The notes under the pieces were generated by a model. It did not search any database. It saw only the letters and a list, made by a program, of their open reading frames with translations, and had not been told where the DNA came from. A stretch of DNA of 38,111 bases, taken from assembly GCA_029265155.1 (NCBI GenBank), contig JAJUJV010000008.1, positions 1 through 38,111 on the forward strand. The letters run 5' to 3'. This stretch comes from Altererythrobacter sp. (lineage in GTDB: Bacteria; Pseudomonadota; Alphaproteobacteria; Sphingomonadales; Sphingomonadaceae). Of this stretch, positions 1 through 10,310 are shown one piece after another (the first letter of the stretch is position 1; each line of letters starts with the position of its first letter). A program made the translations under genes and the position numbers.

Positions 1-1590
1 AAGGGCATGCGGCTGGCGTATTCGGATGCGGAGGTGCGAGAGGGCTTCGACGCGACTCGGCGAGAGGCACTGGCGAGCTTCGGCGACGATCGCATCCTGA
101 TCGAGAAGTTCATCGACAGCCCGCGACATATCGAAATCCAGATGCTGGGGGACCAGCACGGCAACTTGGTGCATCTGGGCGAGCGGGAATGCTCGATCCA
201 GCGGCGGCACCAGAAGGTGGTGGAGGAAGCGCCCTCCCCGTTCGTTACGCCGGGGATGCGGCAGCGGATGAGCGAGCAGGCGATCGCGCTGGCGAAAGCC
301 GTCGGGTATCATTCGGCTGGGACGGTCGAGCTGATTGTTTCCGGCGCGGACCTCACGGGCGAGAGCTTCTACTTCCTCGAAATGAACACCCGGCTCCAGG
401 TCGAGCATCCGGTCACCGAGGCGGTGACCGGGCTGGACCTGGTCGAGCAGATGATCCGCGTGGCAGCGGGCGAGCCACTCTCGTTCGGGCAGGAGGACGT
501 GCGGCTCGACGGGTGGGCGATCGAGACGCGGGTCTATGCCGAGGATCCTTATCGGGGGTTCCTGCCCAGGACCGGGCGGCTGGTGTGGTACAGTCCTCCC
601 CTCAATGGAGAGGGGGACCGTGCAACCCATGGCGACCGCGAACATTCGGAACATTCGCCGGTTCCCCTTCACCACACCGCCGATGGTTCCGCTCCCCGGT
701 CAGGGGCTGGCGGGTATGTGCGTGTCGACGACGGCGTGGCCGAGGGCGGCGAGGTTTCGATGTTCTACGACCCGATGATCGCCAATCTGATCACATGGGC
801 GCCGACCCGCCAAGGCGCGGCGGACTTGCAGGTGGCGGCGCTCGACCGGTTCGAGATCGAGGGGCCGGGGCACAACGTCGATTTCCTCTCCGCGCTGATG
901 CAGCACCCGCGGTTTCGCCGCGGCGAGCTGACCACCGGGTTCATTGCCGAGGAGTATCCGGAAGGATTCGAAGGCGCGCCGGCGGATGAGGCGCGGCTGC
1001 GGCTGATCGCAGCGGTGGCGGCGGGCAACGCCTTCACGCGCATGGGGCAAGCGCGGCGAGTGTCGGGACAGCTAAACGGCGCACCGCCGGTGCCGATCGG
1101 GTGGGCGGTGCGGATCGAGGGGCGCGACTTTGCTGTGACGCTGCGCGAAGGCCACGCCGTGGTGGACGGGCACCGGATCGAAGGCACCTGCGACTGGATG
1201 CCGGGAATGCGGACGGCGAGCGCCAGCGGCAACGGTGAGACGCTGGGCCTGAAGATCGCGCGCGAGGGGCTCGACTGGCTGATCACCACGCGGGGACGAC
1301 AGCACCGGGCGCGGGTGCTGCCCGCGCATGTCGCGCCGCTGGCCGCGCTCATGATTGAGAAAGTGCCGCCCGATCTATCGCGGCTATTGCTGAGCCCGAT
1401 GCCGGGGCTGCTGGTCGCGCTGCATGTGACCCAAGGCGAGCGGGTCGAGCCGGGACAGCCCCTCGCCACGGTCGAGGCGATGAAGATGGAGAACATCCTG
1501 CGCAGCGCCAAGGCGGGAGTGGTGAGCGAGATCCGCGCAGAGGTGGGGCAGACGCTGGCGGCCGACGCGGTGATCCTGGAGCTGGAATGA
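1..1590 (+). CDS. acetyl/propionyl-CoA carboxylase alpha subunit (biotin carboxylase + C-terminal biotinyl domain), truncated at window start
   Basis: Translation has EKFIDSPRHIEIQMLGDQHGN, ECSIQRRHQKVVEEAPSP, NTRLQVEHPVTE and a biotin attachment motif VEAMKMENILRS; the ORF is open from the window edge. Confidence 0.95.
   Translation, partial: KGMRLAYSDAEVREGFDATRREALASFGDDRILIEKFIDSPRHIEIQMLGDQHGNLVHLGERECSIQRRHQKVVEEAPSPFVTPGMRQRMSEQAIALAKAVGYHSAGTVELIVSGADLTGESFYFLEMNTRLQVEHPVTEAVTGLDLVEQMIRVAAGEPLSFGQEDVRLDGWAIETRVYAEDPYRGFLPRTGRLVWYSPPLNGEGDRATHGDREHSEHSPVPLHHTADGSAPRSGAGGYVRVDDGVAEGGEVSMFYDPMIANLITWAPTRQGAADLQVAALDRFEIEGPGHNVDFLSALMQHPRFRRGELTTGFIAEEYPEGFEGAPADEARLRLIAAVAAGNAFTRMGQARRVSGQLNGAPPVPIGWAVRIEGRDFAVTLREGHAVVDGHRIEGTCDWMPGMRTASASGNGETLGLKIAREGLDWLITTRGRQHRARVLPAHVAPLAALMIEKVPPDLSRLLLSPMPGLLVALHVTQGERVEPGQPLATVEAMKMENILRSAKAGVVSEIRAEVGQTLAADAVILELE
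595..710. repeat. palindromic repeat-like element inserted in frame within the biotin carboxylase ORF
   Basis: CCCCTC-aatgga-GAGGGG hairpin at the left end and CCCC-ggtca-GGGG at the right end, with imperfect terminal inverted repeats; encodes an atypical LNGEGDRATHGDREHSEHSPVPLHHTADGSAPRSG segment between conserved GRLVWYSPP and VRVDDGVAEGGEVSMFYDPMIA. Confidence 0.6.
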
Positions 1591-2408
1591 CTTTCGACTA
1601 CGAAGCCTATGTCGCTGATTTCCTGACCGGCGACGACGAGGCGCTGATCAAGCGCTGGTTCGCCGAGGACTGCGCGATGGAGAGCGGCAGCGGAACGTTC
1701 GAGGGACGCGACGGGATGCGCCGGTTCCTCGCCTGGGCGCATGACGGAGTACGCGAGTGCCCGCGGATCGTGTCGTATGTCCAGCAGAGCCGCGACGTGT
1801 TCGCCGAGATCGACATGGACTTCCACGCCACCAAGCCGCGACCGGACTTTCCCTTCCAGCCACTGCTTCCGGGCGATTCGATCACGGTCAAGTTCCTGGC
1901 CCACTACGTCCTCAACGAGGCAGGGCAGGTCTGGCGGCTGAAGACGATGACCTGGCCAGTCGGGAAAGGCGTCACCACCCTACCCCCGCTGGGGCCGCAT
2001 CCGAGCCAGAGGGCGGCGTACCAGGCTTATACCGCGGCGTTCTCGGCCGGCGATCCGGAGCGCTACACCCGGTTCTATACCGACGATGTCGAGCTGCTGC
2101 TCGGCTCGGTGCCGCCGATGCAGGGCAAGCAGGCGATCGCCGATTTCTACACCGCCATGTTCGAGCGGGTGCGGGAAAGCCTGACGGTGCATTCGCTTGA
2201 AGCGAGCGAGCAAGAGATCGTCAGCGATACCACGAGCCGGTTCACCGCGGTGGCCGATGCGCCGGATTTCGTGGTCGGGCCGCTGAGCAGGGGCGACTAC
2301 ACCGAAGTGCGCGTGGTGGTGACTTACGCTTTGCGCGAGGGGCTGATTGAGCGGATTTCGGTGAGGCGGGCGGGTGAGCCGGTGACGGTGCGGGCTGGGC
2401 AGCCTTAG
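1587..2408 (+). CDS. tandem NTF2-like/SnoaL-like domain protein
   Basis: 273 aa; two SnoaL-like halves (YVADFLTGDDEALIKRWFAEDCAMESGSG... and YTAAFSAGDPERYTRFYTDDVELLLGS...); ATGA overlap with upstream gene. Confidence 0.7.
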   Translation: MTFDYEAYVADFLTGDDEALIKRWFAEDCAMESGSGTFEGRDGMRRFLAWAHDGVRECPRIVSYVQQSRDVFAEIDMDFHATKPRPDFPFQPLLPGDSITVKFLAHYVLNEAGQVWRLKTMTWPVGKGVTTLPPLGPHPSQRAAYQAYTAAFSAGDPERYTRFYTDDVELLLGSVPPMQGKQAIADFYTAMFERVRESLTVHSLEASEQEIVSDTTSRFTAVADAPDFVVGPLSRGDYTEVRVVVTYALREGLIERISVRRAGEPVTVRAGQP

Positions 2409-2412
2409 TTCG

Positions 2413-2985
2413 TCATTCCCGAAGTTGAGAGGAAAGTACCCGCTCCACTTCCGCCAGATCTTCCGGCCTATCGACATCGCGCAAGCTGCCGGGCGGCGCC
2501 TCGAGCATGGCGGCGTGCACCAGCAGAGGACCTGCCCCCCGGTCGCCGGTCAGGTTCGTGGCGCGTTCCAGCAAGGCTCTGTCCAGCAGCGCGGGAACGC
2601 CAGGGCGGCTGTCCGGATAGCGCGTCGCCACGGGAGCGCGGCCCGTAGCGAGCTCGCGCAAGTAAGCCGGCGTGACCAGAGGCATGTCGGCGAGCAGGAC
2701 CAGCAGCGAAGTCCGGCCGCCTGACAGGGCCGAGTTCGCGGCAACGGCCAGCGAGGCGCCGAGCCCGGCGTCGGGATCCGGGTTGATGACCAGGGTCCAG
2801 CCTTGGGCGAAGCTAACGCCTTCCGGCCCCGCAACGATCAGCCCCGGCGCCAACCCAGCTTCCTCCACCGCATCGAGCGCCCAGCGGCCGAGCGGCTTGC
2901 CGGCGCAAGCTGCTTCGAGCTTGCCGCCGCCGAAGCGGGTAGCGCGGCCGGCGGCGAGCACCGCCACCAGCGGCGGTTCAGCCAT
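2413..2985 (-). CDS. MobA-like/MocA-type molybdenum cofactor nucleotidyltransferase family protein
   Basis: MAEPPLVAVLAAGRATRFGGGKLEAACAGKPLGRWALDAV, NTP-transferase signature; adjacent to xdhC-like gene. Confidence 0.85.
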   Translation of the reverse strand: MAEPPLVAVLAAGRATRFGGGKLEAACAGKPLGRWALDAVEEAGLAPGLIVAGPEGVSFAQGWTLVINPDPDAGLGASLAVAANSALSGGRTSLLVLLADMPLVTPAYLRELATGRAPVATRYPDSRPGVPALLDRALLERATNLTGDRGAGPLLVHAAMLEAPPGSLRDVDRPEDLAEVERVLSSQLRE

Positions 2986-3808
2986 GCGGGTGCAGCGCCT
3001 CGTACTCGCCGACGACTTCGGCCAGGACGGAGAGCGCCAGCACGCCGGGCTCGCGGGTGCGGGTGATGGCGCCGACCGGGGAGCGGATGCGCGCGAGCTG
3101 GCCGGGCGGCGCGCCGGCGGCGGCGAGACGTTCGGTCCGGCCGCGGCGCGCCTCGAAGCCTCCCTGCGCGCCGATGAAGAAGGCGCGCGTTTCGAGCGCC
3201 CATTCGAGGATCGCCTGCTCCCACTCGTGGTCATGGAACAGCAGGACCACGGCGGTCCACCCGTCGGCAGAGAGACCCGTCGGTCGCCGCCCGAGCGAGA
3301 GCGCGTCCTTGCCGTGCGCCTCGGTCTCGAGTCCCGCGGCAGCGGCGAGAGTGCGAAGCGCCTCCAGTTCCGGTCCCTCCCCAAACAGCAGCAAGCGCAG
3401 TGCCGGGATGTAGCGCCGCTCAGGCAGTTGCTCGGACGACAGGGCCAGGGCAGCCGCTTCACGCCGGTCGAGCTGCTCGATCACCGCGCGGCAGGCGGCG
3501 CGGTCGGGAACGGGATCGATCAGCACGTCGAGGCCGCTGCCGCAGGGAAGGCGGAAATCGATCAGTTCCGAGCCCGCCCCGAAGCGCTTGACGACCGGCT
3601 GGGTTGCGGCCGCGATCTCGCTGGCGAGCTGCTTCTCCAGGCAGCCGTCGGCGAGGCTGCCGGTGATGGTGCCATCCGGATGCACGGCGAGTTGGGCGCC
3701 GAGGCGGCGCGAGAAGCTGCCCTCGATGCCGACGATCGTGCACAGGCCGACACCGTCCTCGCAAGCAGCGCGCAGCGCAGCGCGGTCGTCGGCCCAGCTA
3801 GTTGGCAT
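2978..3808 (-). CDS. XdhC/CoxI family protein (molybdenum enzyme maturation)
   Basis: GVGLCTIVGIEGSFSRRLGAQLAVHPDGTITGSLADGCLEKQLASEI and a C-terminal Rossmann-like domain ending in PVGAITRTREPGVLALSVLAEVV. Confidence 0.85.
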   Translation of the reverse strand: MPTSWADDRAALRAACEDGVGLCTIVGIEGSFSRRLGAQLAVHPDGTITGSLADGCLEKQLASEIAAATQPVVKRFGAGSELIDFRLPCGSGLDVLIDPVPDRAACRAVIEQLDRREAAALALSSEQLPERRYIPALRLLLFGEGPELEALRTLAAAAGLETEAHGKDALSLGRRPTGLSADGWTAVVLLFHDHEWEQAILEWALETRAFFIGAQGGFEARRGRTERLAAAGAPPGQLARIRSPVGAITRTREPGVLALSVLAEVVGEYEALHPHG

Positions 3809-3811
3809 TCA

Positions 3812-5401
3812 TCAACTCGGCGTAACGCAGCGGAAGTTCTCGGCCGCGTTGGTGTCGCCGCTGCCGGTGTACTGCGCGTACTGCGGATAAGGGCAGAGCG
3901 GGCGCGACATCGGCGCGCGCGGGGGCGCAGGCGGCGCTCCCGGCGGGCCCGCGACCGCGGTCGGGCGTGTGGCGACGATGCGGTCGGGCGCGGTGCCGGT
4001 CGTGGCCCAGGCGTCGAGCGCGCCCAGCGTGTCGAACTCGCTCGGCCCTTCGCCGCCCGAGCAGTGATCCATGCCCGGAGCCATGAACAGACGGAGCTGC
4101 TGATCAGCCTGGGTCTGCGGCAGCGACGCGAGGAGGCGCTGGTGGAAGTTCAGCGTGTTGGCGGCCGGGATCAGCCCGTCGTTCCAGCCGTGGCTGAGCA
4201 GCAGCTTGCCGCCGCGGCCGAAAAACGCCTGCAGGCCTTCGGCCGGAACGTCGAGGATCGAGGCCCCGTAACCGCGGCCCATAAGCGCGTCGCGATAGTA
4301 GTCGAAGCTCTTCCAGTCCCAGTCCGGCCGGTTGCCGAAGACAAGCATCGAGAAATAGGTGTAGGCGACCGGGAACGGCCGCTCACCCATAATCAGCGCC
4401 GCCATCTGCATCTCGCTGCCATAGGGCCAACCCGGCAAGTAGCGGCCGCCCTCCGGGTGCGGGATGCCGTCGTAGAGCGCGCGCATCGTCTCGACTTGCG
4501 GCGGGGTCAGGCACTGATCGTTGTCGGTTCCTGCGCTGCACTGGATCGTCGCCGGATCGAAGCTGCACGCGTCAGGGCGGCCGATCAGGCCATCCTCGAG
4601 CCCATCGAGCTTGTCGCACTGCTTGACTGCGGCGCTGTGGACGGCGGTTAGCTTCGGCATCGACAGCGCCGCACCGGGCGCGCGCTGCGGCTGCCACCCG
4701 GCCCACATCGACTGCACCATCAGGTCGGTCATCGGATTGGCCGGCGCCATCGCGCTTATCGCGTCGAAATCGTTAGGATAGCGGTACGCCGCCATCAAGC
4801 CTTGCCGGCCGCCGGTCGAGCACGAATTCCAGTAGGATTTCTCGGGAGCACGGCCATAGAACGCCTCGATCGCGCGCTTGGCAGTCACCGCCATCTTGTG
4901 AACCGCGCGGTAGCCGAAATCGACGAGCTTCTCGGGCTTGCCGATCGCGAACTCCGCAGTGAGACCGTTGCCGGTGTGGCCCGTGTCGGTGGTCGCCGCA
5001 GCGTAGCCGCGCTTCACCGGGTCGGCCATCTGCGAATAGCTGAGCTGCCCCGCCCAGATGCCATTGCCGATGCCGACGAACTTGCCGTTCCAGCCATTCG
5101 CCGGAAGCCAGACTTCGACCTTGATGTCGGAATCGCTGGTCGGTGTCAGCGTCGCCTGGACGCGGCAGAACTCCGGCATGTCCCGGTACGCCGCGTTGGC
5201 TACACCGGGGGGCAAGTTGCCGGGGAGACCCGGCTGCTCGAAAGCACCGGCGGGCACGCGGGCAGCGGCGGTGACCTGACCGTCAGGCAGCGCCAGGCGC
5301 GCAAGTTCGCCGCATTCGGCCGCTGCGGCGGGTGCCGCTGCAAGGGCCGCAACCGCCGCGCTCGCCGATGCCAGTGCCTTGAGTACTTGCCGTCCCGTCA
5401 T
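3812..5401 (-). CDS. tannase/feruloyl esterase family alpha/beta hydrolase, secreted
   Basis: MTGRQVLKALASASAAVAALAAAPAAAA signal peptide; WNSCSTGGRQGLMAAYRYPNDFDAISAMAPANP nucleophile region; MAPGMDHCSGGEGPSEFDTLGALDAW. Confidence 0.9.
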   Translation of the reverse strand: MTGRQVLKALASASAAVAALAAAPAAAAECGELARLALPDGQVTAAARVPAGAFEQPGLPGNLPPGVANAAYRDMPEFCRVQATLTPTSDSDIKVEVWLPANGWNGKFVGIGNGIWAGQLSYSQMADPVKRGYAAATTDTGHTGNGLTAEFAIGKPEKLVDFGYRAVHKMAVTAKRAIEAFYGRAPEKSYWNSCSTGGRQGLMAAYRYPNDFDAISAMAPANPMTDLMVQSMWAGWQPQRAPGAALSMPKLTAVHSAAVKQCDKLDGLEDGLIGRPDACSFDPATIQCSAGTDNDQCLTPPQVETMRALYDGIPHPEGGRYLPGWPYGSEMQMAALIMGERPFPVAYTYFSMLVFGNRPDWDWKSFDYYRDALMGRGYGASILDVPAEGLQAFFGRGGKLLLSHGWNDGLIPAANTLNFHQRLLASLPQTQADQQLRLFMAPGMDHCSGGEGPSEFDTLGALDAWATTGTAPDRIVATRPTAVAGPPGAPPAPPRAPMSRPLCPYPQYAQYTGSGDTNAAENFRCVTPS

Positions 5402-5534
5402 CGCTTGCCCCTCTCGTATCGTCGCTGCCTTTAGACCGCGTTGCCGCCATGCTGACAAGCGGCTTGCCCGCTGCTTCATCTGGTCCAATAATCCTTTAGC
5501 AACCGGGCCGCCAAGATGCCCGGACGAGGGACGG

Positions 5535-6512
5535 ATGGCCGACATGAGGATGAAGATGCTTTTCGCCGCCGCCTTCGCGATTGCGGTGCCCACCGGGACG
5601 CAAGCGCAGGACTGCAACCGCGAATGCCTGATCAAGATGGCTGACGACTATGCCGCCGCGCTCGTCGCCAAGGATCCGTCGCGAGTGCCGCTGGCCAGCG
5701 ATGTGGTGACGGTCGAGAACCTGAAGCGGATAGGCCAGGATGAAGGGCTTTGGAGCAACGCCACCGGCGGCGTGACCGAATTCCGTATCCCGGTGCCCGA
5801 CCCGGTTTCGCAGCAGGTCGGGTTGATGGCGATGATGGAAGTAGACGGCGAGCCGGCGCTCGTCGGTATCCGCCTGAAGCGCGAGAACGGACGGATCGTC
5901 GAGGCCGAGCATATCATCGCCGGCGACCTCAGCGAGCCGCAGCTCAACAACCTGCGCGCGGTGCGCCCGGCCCTGCTGCGCGAGGTGTCCGAGCCTTACG
6001 CCGATGCGCGCGGGCGGCTGATCCACATCGGCATGAGCTATTACGATGCGCTCGACCTCGGCAACGGAGCGATGACGCCATTCTCCGACGATTGCGTGCG
6101 GCACGAGAACGGCTTCCAGACTTCCCGCAATGCCTTCAACCAGCCGGCAGGACCGGCGGGGGGCCAGTCCGATCCGGTGTTCGCCTATCTCGGCGGGCTC
6201 GGCTGCGAAGCGCAGATGAACACCAACATGTGGGAGTATATCGACACCATCGATAACCGCCGCGTCGAGATCGCCGACACCGTAACCGGCCTGGTCTGGG
6301 GCATGAGCCACTTCCGCCACGACATGAAGGAGGATCGCTACAAGTTGATCGGGGTGCCCGGTGCGGACCACCGAGTGATTCGCGCCTCGACCGGTGCCGG
6401 GTTCGATATGCCGGCGATCCACATCTACAAGGTCTGGGGCGGCGAGATGCACGAGATCGAGGCGGTCGGTGTGGTTCTGCCGTATATGTCGCCCACCGGC
6501 TGGGAGGAGTAG
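5535..6512 (+). CDS. secreted hypothetical protein
   Basis: 325 aa ORF with signal peptide MRMKMLFAAAFAIAVPTGTQAQ; no family firmly recognised. Confidence 0.65.
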   Translation: MADMRMKMLFAAAFAIAVPTGTQAQDCNRECLIKMADDYAAALVAKDPSRVPLASDVVTVENLKRIGQDEGLWSNATGGVTEFRIPVPDPVSQQVGLMAMMEVDGEPALVGIRLKRENGRIVEAEHIIAGDLSEPQLNNLRAVRPALLREVSEPYADARGRLIHIGMSYYDALDLGNGAMTPFSDDCVRHENGFQTSRNAFNQPAGPAGGQSDPVFAYLGGLGCEAQMNTNMWEYIDTIDNRRVEIADTVTGLVWGMSHFRHDMKEDRYKLIGVPGADHRVIRASTGAGFDMPAIHIYKVWGGEMHEIEAVGVVLPYMSPTGWEE

Positions 6513-6542
6513 CGGGAGTTCAGCGCTCGGGCGAGCTCTTCC

Positions 6543-7433
6543 CTAGCCAGCCGCCCTCGCCCCGCGCGGCGTCACTTTCGCCAACACCAGGGCGGAGCCG
6601 ACCAGCGCCACGCCAATCAGGTCCACCGCACTCAATACTTCGCCAAAGCTGATCCATCCGGCGAGCGCCGCCACCGCGGGTTGGCACAGCAGCGCGATAC
6701 CGATCACCAGTGGCGGGAAGTGCCGGAGCGCGTAGACCAGGCAACCTTGGCCGATCAGCTGGCTGCTGAGAGAGAGGCCGATCACCGGTGCCCAATTGCC
6801 CGGCCAGATCGGCTCTCCGCGGATCGCCGCGACGATCAGCAGGACCACCGCACTGGCGCAGCACGACCAGGTGAGCAGGCTCCAATTGCCGAGCTTCTGC
6901 CGCGCATCCTGCAGTATCAGCAGGTAGCCGGCGTAGAGCAGCCCGGCGAGCAGGCACAAGAGGTCGCCGTACAGCGTCTGCGTCGAAATTTCGAACGACC
7001 GGCCCATCAGGATCGCCGCCCCTGTCAGCGCTGCCGCGAGCGCCGGCCACTCCCGGCCTTTCGGTAGGCGCCGCCAGGCGATGAACCCCCAGACCATCAG
7101 CACCAAGCTTCCGGCGTTGCCGAACAGCGCCGCGTTGGCCAGGCGGGTATAGCCGATCCCGACGTGCCAGCTGGCGATGTCGAGTCCGAAAAACACCCCG
7201 CCGAGCAACACCGCCAGGAACACGCCGCGCGGCATGCCGACCAGCGGCTGCCGGTTCGCTCGGGCCAGAAGCGCGATGAACGGGATGGCGAGCGCCAGGC
7301 GCCAAAAACCGGCCGACACCGGGCCGCTGTCAGCAAGCCGCACAAACCACGGCCCCATCGCCAAGGCGACGTTGCCGAGTAACAGCGCCGCAAGCGGCAG
7401 CACCGGGACTCGCTTGGGAGAAACGGGATCCAT
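6543..7433 (-). CDS. EamA/DMT family transporter
   Basis: 296 aa with about ten hydrophobic segments and the typical DMT duplicated layout. Confidence 0.85.
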   Translation of the reverse strand: MDPVSPKRVPVLPLAALLLGNVALAMGPWFVRLADSGPVSAGFWRLALAIPFIALLARANRQPLVGMPRGVFLAVLLGGVFFGLDIASWHVGIGYTRLANAALFGNAGSLVLMVWGFIAWRRLPKGREWPALAAALTGAAILMGRSFEISTQTLYGDLLCLLAGLLYAGYLLILQDARQKLGNWSLLTWSCCASAVVLLIVAAIRGEPIWPGNWAPVIGLSLSSQLIGQGCLVYALRHFPPLVIGIALLCQPAVAALAGWISFGEVLSAVDLIGVALVGSALVLAKVTPRGARAAG

Positions 7434-7496
7434 CGCTCTCGTCTAGCGCCGCCCCATGGCTTGGCTATAGGACGGGCGGAGAGCGGCTTGAAAGGA

Positions 7497-8387
7497 ATGC
7501 CGATGGCGATGCGATCATGGCTGTTCGTCCCCGGCGACAGCGAAGCCAAACTGAACAAGGTCGCCGGCTTCGGCGCCGACGTCGTGATCGTCGATCTCGA
7601 AGACGCGGTGGCTCCTGCGGCCAAGCCGGCCGCGCGTGAGCTGGCGCGGGGCTGGCTAGACGCTCACCGCACGCAGCTCCTCGCCGGGCGGGCCTTTGCT
7701 CGCTGGGTGCGGATCAATGCCCTCGACACCCCTCTGTGGCGGGAGGACCTCGCCGCGGTGATGCCGGGCTGGCCCGACGGAGTGATGGTCCCCAAGGCCT
7801 CGGGGCCCGAGCAGCTCCAGCTCCTTTCGGCGGAGATCATGCAGCTGGAGCAGCGCCACGGCATCGAGATCGGAACGACCCGCATCCTCCCGTTGGTCAG
7901 CGAGACGCCGGCCGCCGCACTCGGCATCGCCGCTTACGCCAACGCGGCGCTGCCACGGCTGGCCGGCCTGACCTGGGGAGCCGAAGACCTCTCGGCGGCG
8001 ATCGGTGCCCACCGCAAGCGCGACGACCGGGGAGGCTGGACGGACACCTTCCGCTACGTTCGGGCCCAAGTCCTGCTGGCCGCCCATGCCCGCGGGGTCA
8101 TGGCGATCGACACGCTGCATAGCGATTTTCGCGATACCGAGAATTTACAGCGCATCGCCGCCGAGTCTTACGGCGACGGCTTCTCTGGCATGCTGGCGAT
8201 CCACCCCAGCCAAGTGCCGATCATCAACACTGCCTTTTCGCCGGGCGAGGAAGAGATCACCCGCGCCCGAGCGATCGTTGCCGCGTTCCGCGCCAATCCC
8301 GGCGCCGGCGCACTGCAGATCGAGGGACAGATGATCGACCAGCCGCACCTCGAGCAGGCGCGTCGCCTGCTTGCACGGCTCAGCTGA
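7497..8387 (+). CDS. HpcH/HpaI aldolase / citrate lyase beta subunit-like (CitE family)
   Basis: MRSWLFVPGDSEAKLNKVAGFGADVVIVDLEDAVAP; GLTWGAEDLSAAIGA; GFSGMLAIHPSQVPIIN. Confidence 0.93.
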   Translation: MPMAMRSWLFVPGDSEAKLNKVAGFGADVVIVDLEDAVAPAAKPAARELARGWLDAHRTQLLAGRAFARWVRINALDTPLWREDLAAVMPGWPDGVMVPKASGPEQLQLLSAEIMQLEQRHGIEIGTTRILPLVSETPAAALGIAAYANAALPRLAGLTWGAEDLSAAIGAHRKRDDRGGWTDTFRYVRAQVLLAAHARGVMAIDTLHSDFRDTENLQRIAAESYGDGFSGMLAIHPSQVPIINTAFSPGEEEITRARAIVAAFRANPGAGALQIEGQMIDQPHLEQARRLLARLS

Positions 8388-8735
8388 CTACTCGGCTTCG
8401 GCAGCTTCGTCTGCCGCAGCTTCGCCGGCGTCTTCTTCGGTCTCGGTCTCGGTTTCGGCTTCGCTTTCAGCCGCGTAGTCGGCTTCATCCGCGCTCTGGG
8501 TCGGAGCAGCGGCGCGTGTCGTGGTCGCGTTCGCCTGGCTCTGCGCTGCAGCGAAAGCTTCCGGATCCTCGAGCGGTGCTTGGGAGCGCACCCGGTCGAG
8601 CGGTAGCATGGCGTCGCTGATCGTACCTTCGAGTACTTCGTTGGGAGCTTGCGCCGTTTCGTCGCCTGCATCGTCGCCGCATGCCGCCAGCAGCCCGGCG
8701 GCTGCCAAGACCAGAATAAGGCGCTTGTCGATCAT
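8388..8735 (-). CDS. small acidic lipoprotein, hypothetical
   Basis: [22 protein letters not shown] lipobox; Glu/Ala-rich low-complexity tail [26 protein letters not shown]; start overlaps lipB stop. Confidence 0.7.
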   Translation of the reverse strand: MIDKRLILVLAAAGLLAACGDDAGDETAQAPNEVLEGTISDAMLPLDRVRSQAPLEDPEAFAAAQSQANATTTRAAAPTQSADEADYAAESEAETETETEEDAGEAAADEAAEAE

Positions 8736-9397
8736 GCTCCCTCCGATGCTTCGAGCGCGCCGAGGAACTCGTCGAGCCGTGCCTGCAGGGCCCCATCCCA
8801 TTCCTCCGCGCCGACCGCAAGACCGAGCCGCGCCAGGCTGGTGACGCCGTACTCGGCGATCCCGCACGGAACAATGCCCGAGAAATGCGACAAGTCGGGG
8901 TCGAGATTGACCGCAAAGCCGTGCATCGTCACCCAGCGCCGCACCCGCACCCCGATCGCGCCGATCTTGGCTTCGCTGCCGTCGCGGTCCCGCGTCCAGA
9001 TGCCGATCCGCTCCGGCACCGCCCAAGCCTCGACGCCGAAATCGGCGAGAGTGGCGATCACCCAGCTTTCCAGCGCATGGACGAAGCGCCGCACATCGCG
9101 CCCGCGACGGCCCAGGTCGAGCAGCACATAGCCGACCCGCTGCCCGGGCCCGTGATATGTATAGCGCCCGCCGCGGCCGGTCTCGACCACATCGAAACGC
9201 GGGTCGATCAGCTCGCTCGCCGGCGCGCTCGTCCCGGCGGTATAGACCGGTGGATGCTCGAGCAGCCAGACCAGTTCGCTCGCCTCGCCGGCACGGATTG
9301 CGGCATTGCGCGCTTCCTGCTTGGCCAGCGCGTCCCGGTAAGGCACCAGGGTCCCGCTCCGCCGCCACTCGATCGACTTGGTTGTCAACAGCCCCAT
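8732..9397 (-). CDS. lipB: lipoyl(octanoyl) transferase LipB
   Basis: [76 protein letters not shown]. Confidence 0.95.
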   Translation of the reverse strand: MGLLTTKSIEWRRSGTLVPYRDALAKQEARNAAIRAGEASELVWLLEHPPVYTAGTSAPASELIDPRFDVVETGRGGRYTYHGPGQRVGYVLLDLGRRGRDVRRFVHALESWVIATLADFGVEAWAVPERIGIWTRDRDGSEAKIGAIGVRVRRWVTMHGFAVNLDPDLSHFSGIVPCGIAEYGVTSLARLGLAVGAEEWDGALQARLDEFLGALEASEGA

Positions 9398-9465
9398 CGT
9401 CCGGGTTTGCTGGCGGCAGAAAACCGCCTTATCAAGCCTGAGTTGGATCGAAGGGGGCACAGAGC

Positions 9466-10293
9466 ATGAAATTCGATATGAGCCGCGCGTGGAACGATGC
9501 CACCGCACTGCTCGGCGGCAACCGCGATGTCCTCCTCATCGTCGCCGGGGTGTTCTTCTTTCTGCCGTACCTGGCGATGGCCTTGCTTCTGCCGAACTAC
9601 GCCACCTCGCTGGAAACCAGTGCCGCAAATCCGGCCGACGTCGACCAGGCGTTCGAGCAGATGGTGGAAGTCTATGGGCAGATCTGGTGGGCCCTGTTGC
9701 TGGTCCTGATCATCCAGGGCATCGGCATGCTCGCGGTACTCGCACTGTTAACCGACCGGTCGCGCCCGACCGTCGGCGAAGCGATCGGTATCGGCGCGAA
9801 GGGACTTCCCTCTTACATCGGCACGCAGCTTCTCCAGTCCCTGCTGATCGTGCTGATCATCGCCATTCCCTTCTTCATGGCCGCGAGCGGCGCGGTGCTG
9901 ATCGGTGCAATCCTCAGTCTCGTCGCGTTGGTCGCCTGCGTTTACCTGATGGTGAAGTTCTCGCTCACCTCGCCGGTAATCGGCATCGACCGGCTGCTGA
10001 ACCCGATCGCCGTGCTGCAGCGCTCGTGGCGGCTGACGAAGGGCAACAGCGTTCGGTTGTTCCTGTTCTACCTGTTGCTGCTGATCGCCGCGACGGTGCT
10101 GTCGATCGTCATCGGCCTGGTCGTCGGGTTGATCGCGGCGCTCGCCGGGGACGGCGGAGCGCTGATCATCAGCGGCGTGCTGAACGCCTTGCTCAACATG
10201 ATCTTCGTCGTGGTGCTGCTGGCGGTGCTCGCCGCCGTTCACCGCCAACTGGCGGGCCCCTCCGCCGCAGCGGTGAGCGAGACGTTCGAATAG
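9466..10293 (+). CDS. integral membrane protein, hypothetical
   Basis: 275 aa, about six hydrophobic segments; [41 protein letters not shown]. Confidence 0.75.
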   Translation: MKFDMSRAWNDATALLGGNRDVLLIVAGVFFFLPYLAMALLLPNYATSLETSAANPADVDQAFEQMVEVYGQIWWALLLVLIIQGIGMLAVLALLTDRSRPTVGEAIGIGAKGLPSYIGTQLLQSLLIVLIIAIPFFMAASGAVLIGAILSLVALVACVYLMVKFSLTSPVIGIDRLLNPIAVLQRSWRLTKGNSVRLFLFYLLLLIAATVLSIVIGLVVGLIAALAGDGGALIISGVLNALLNMIFVVVLLAVLAAVHRQLAGPSAAAVSETFE

Positions 10294-10310
10294 CGCCGCG
10301 GCGCTTGGGG

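Noticed and set aside
2672-4651. 659-aa + strand ORF across MobA-like/XdhC/tannase genes
   Set aside because: Shadow ORF opposite three recognisable minus-strand proteins; low-complexity Arg/Ala composition.
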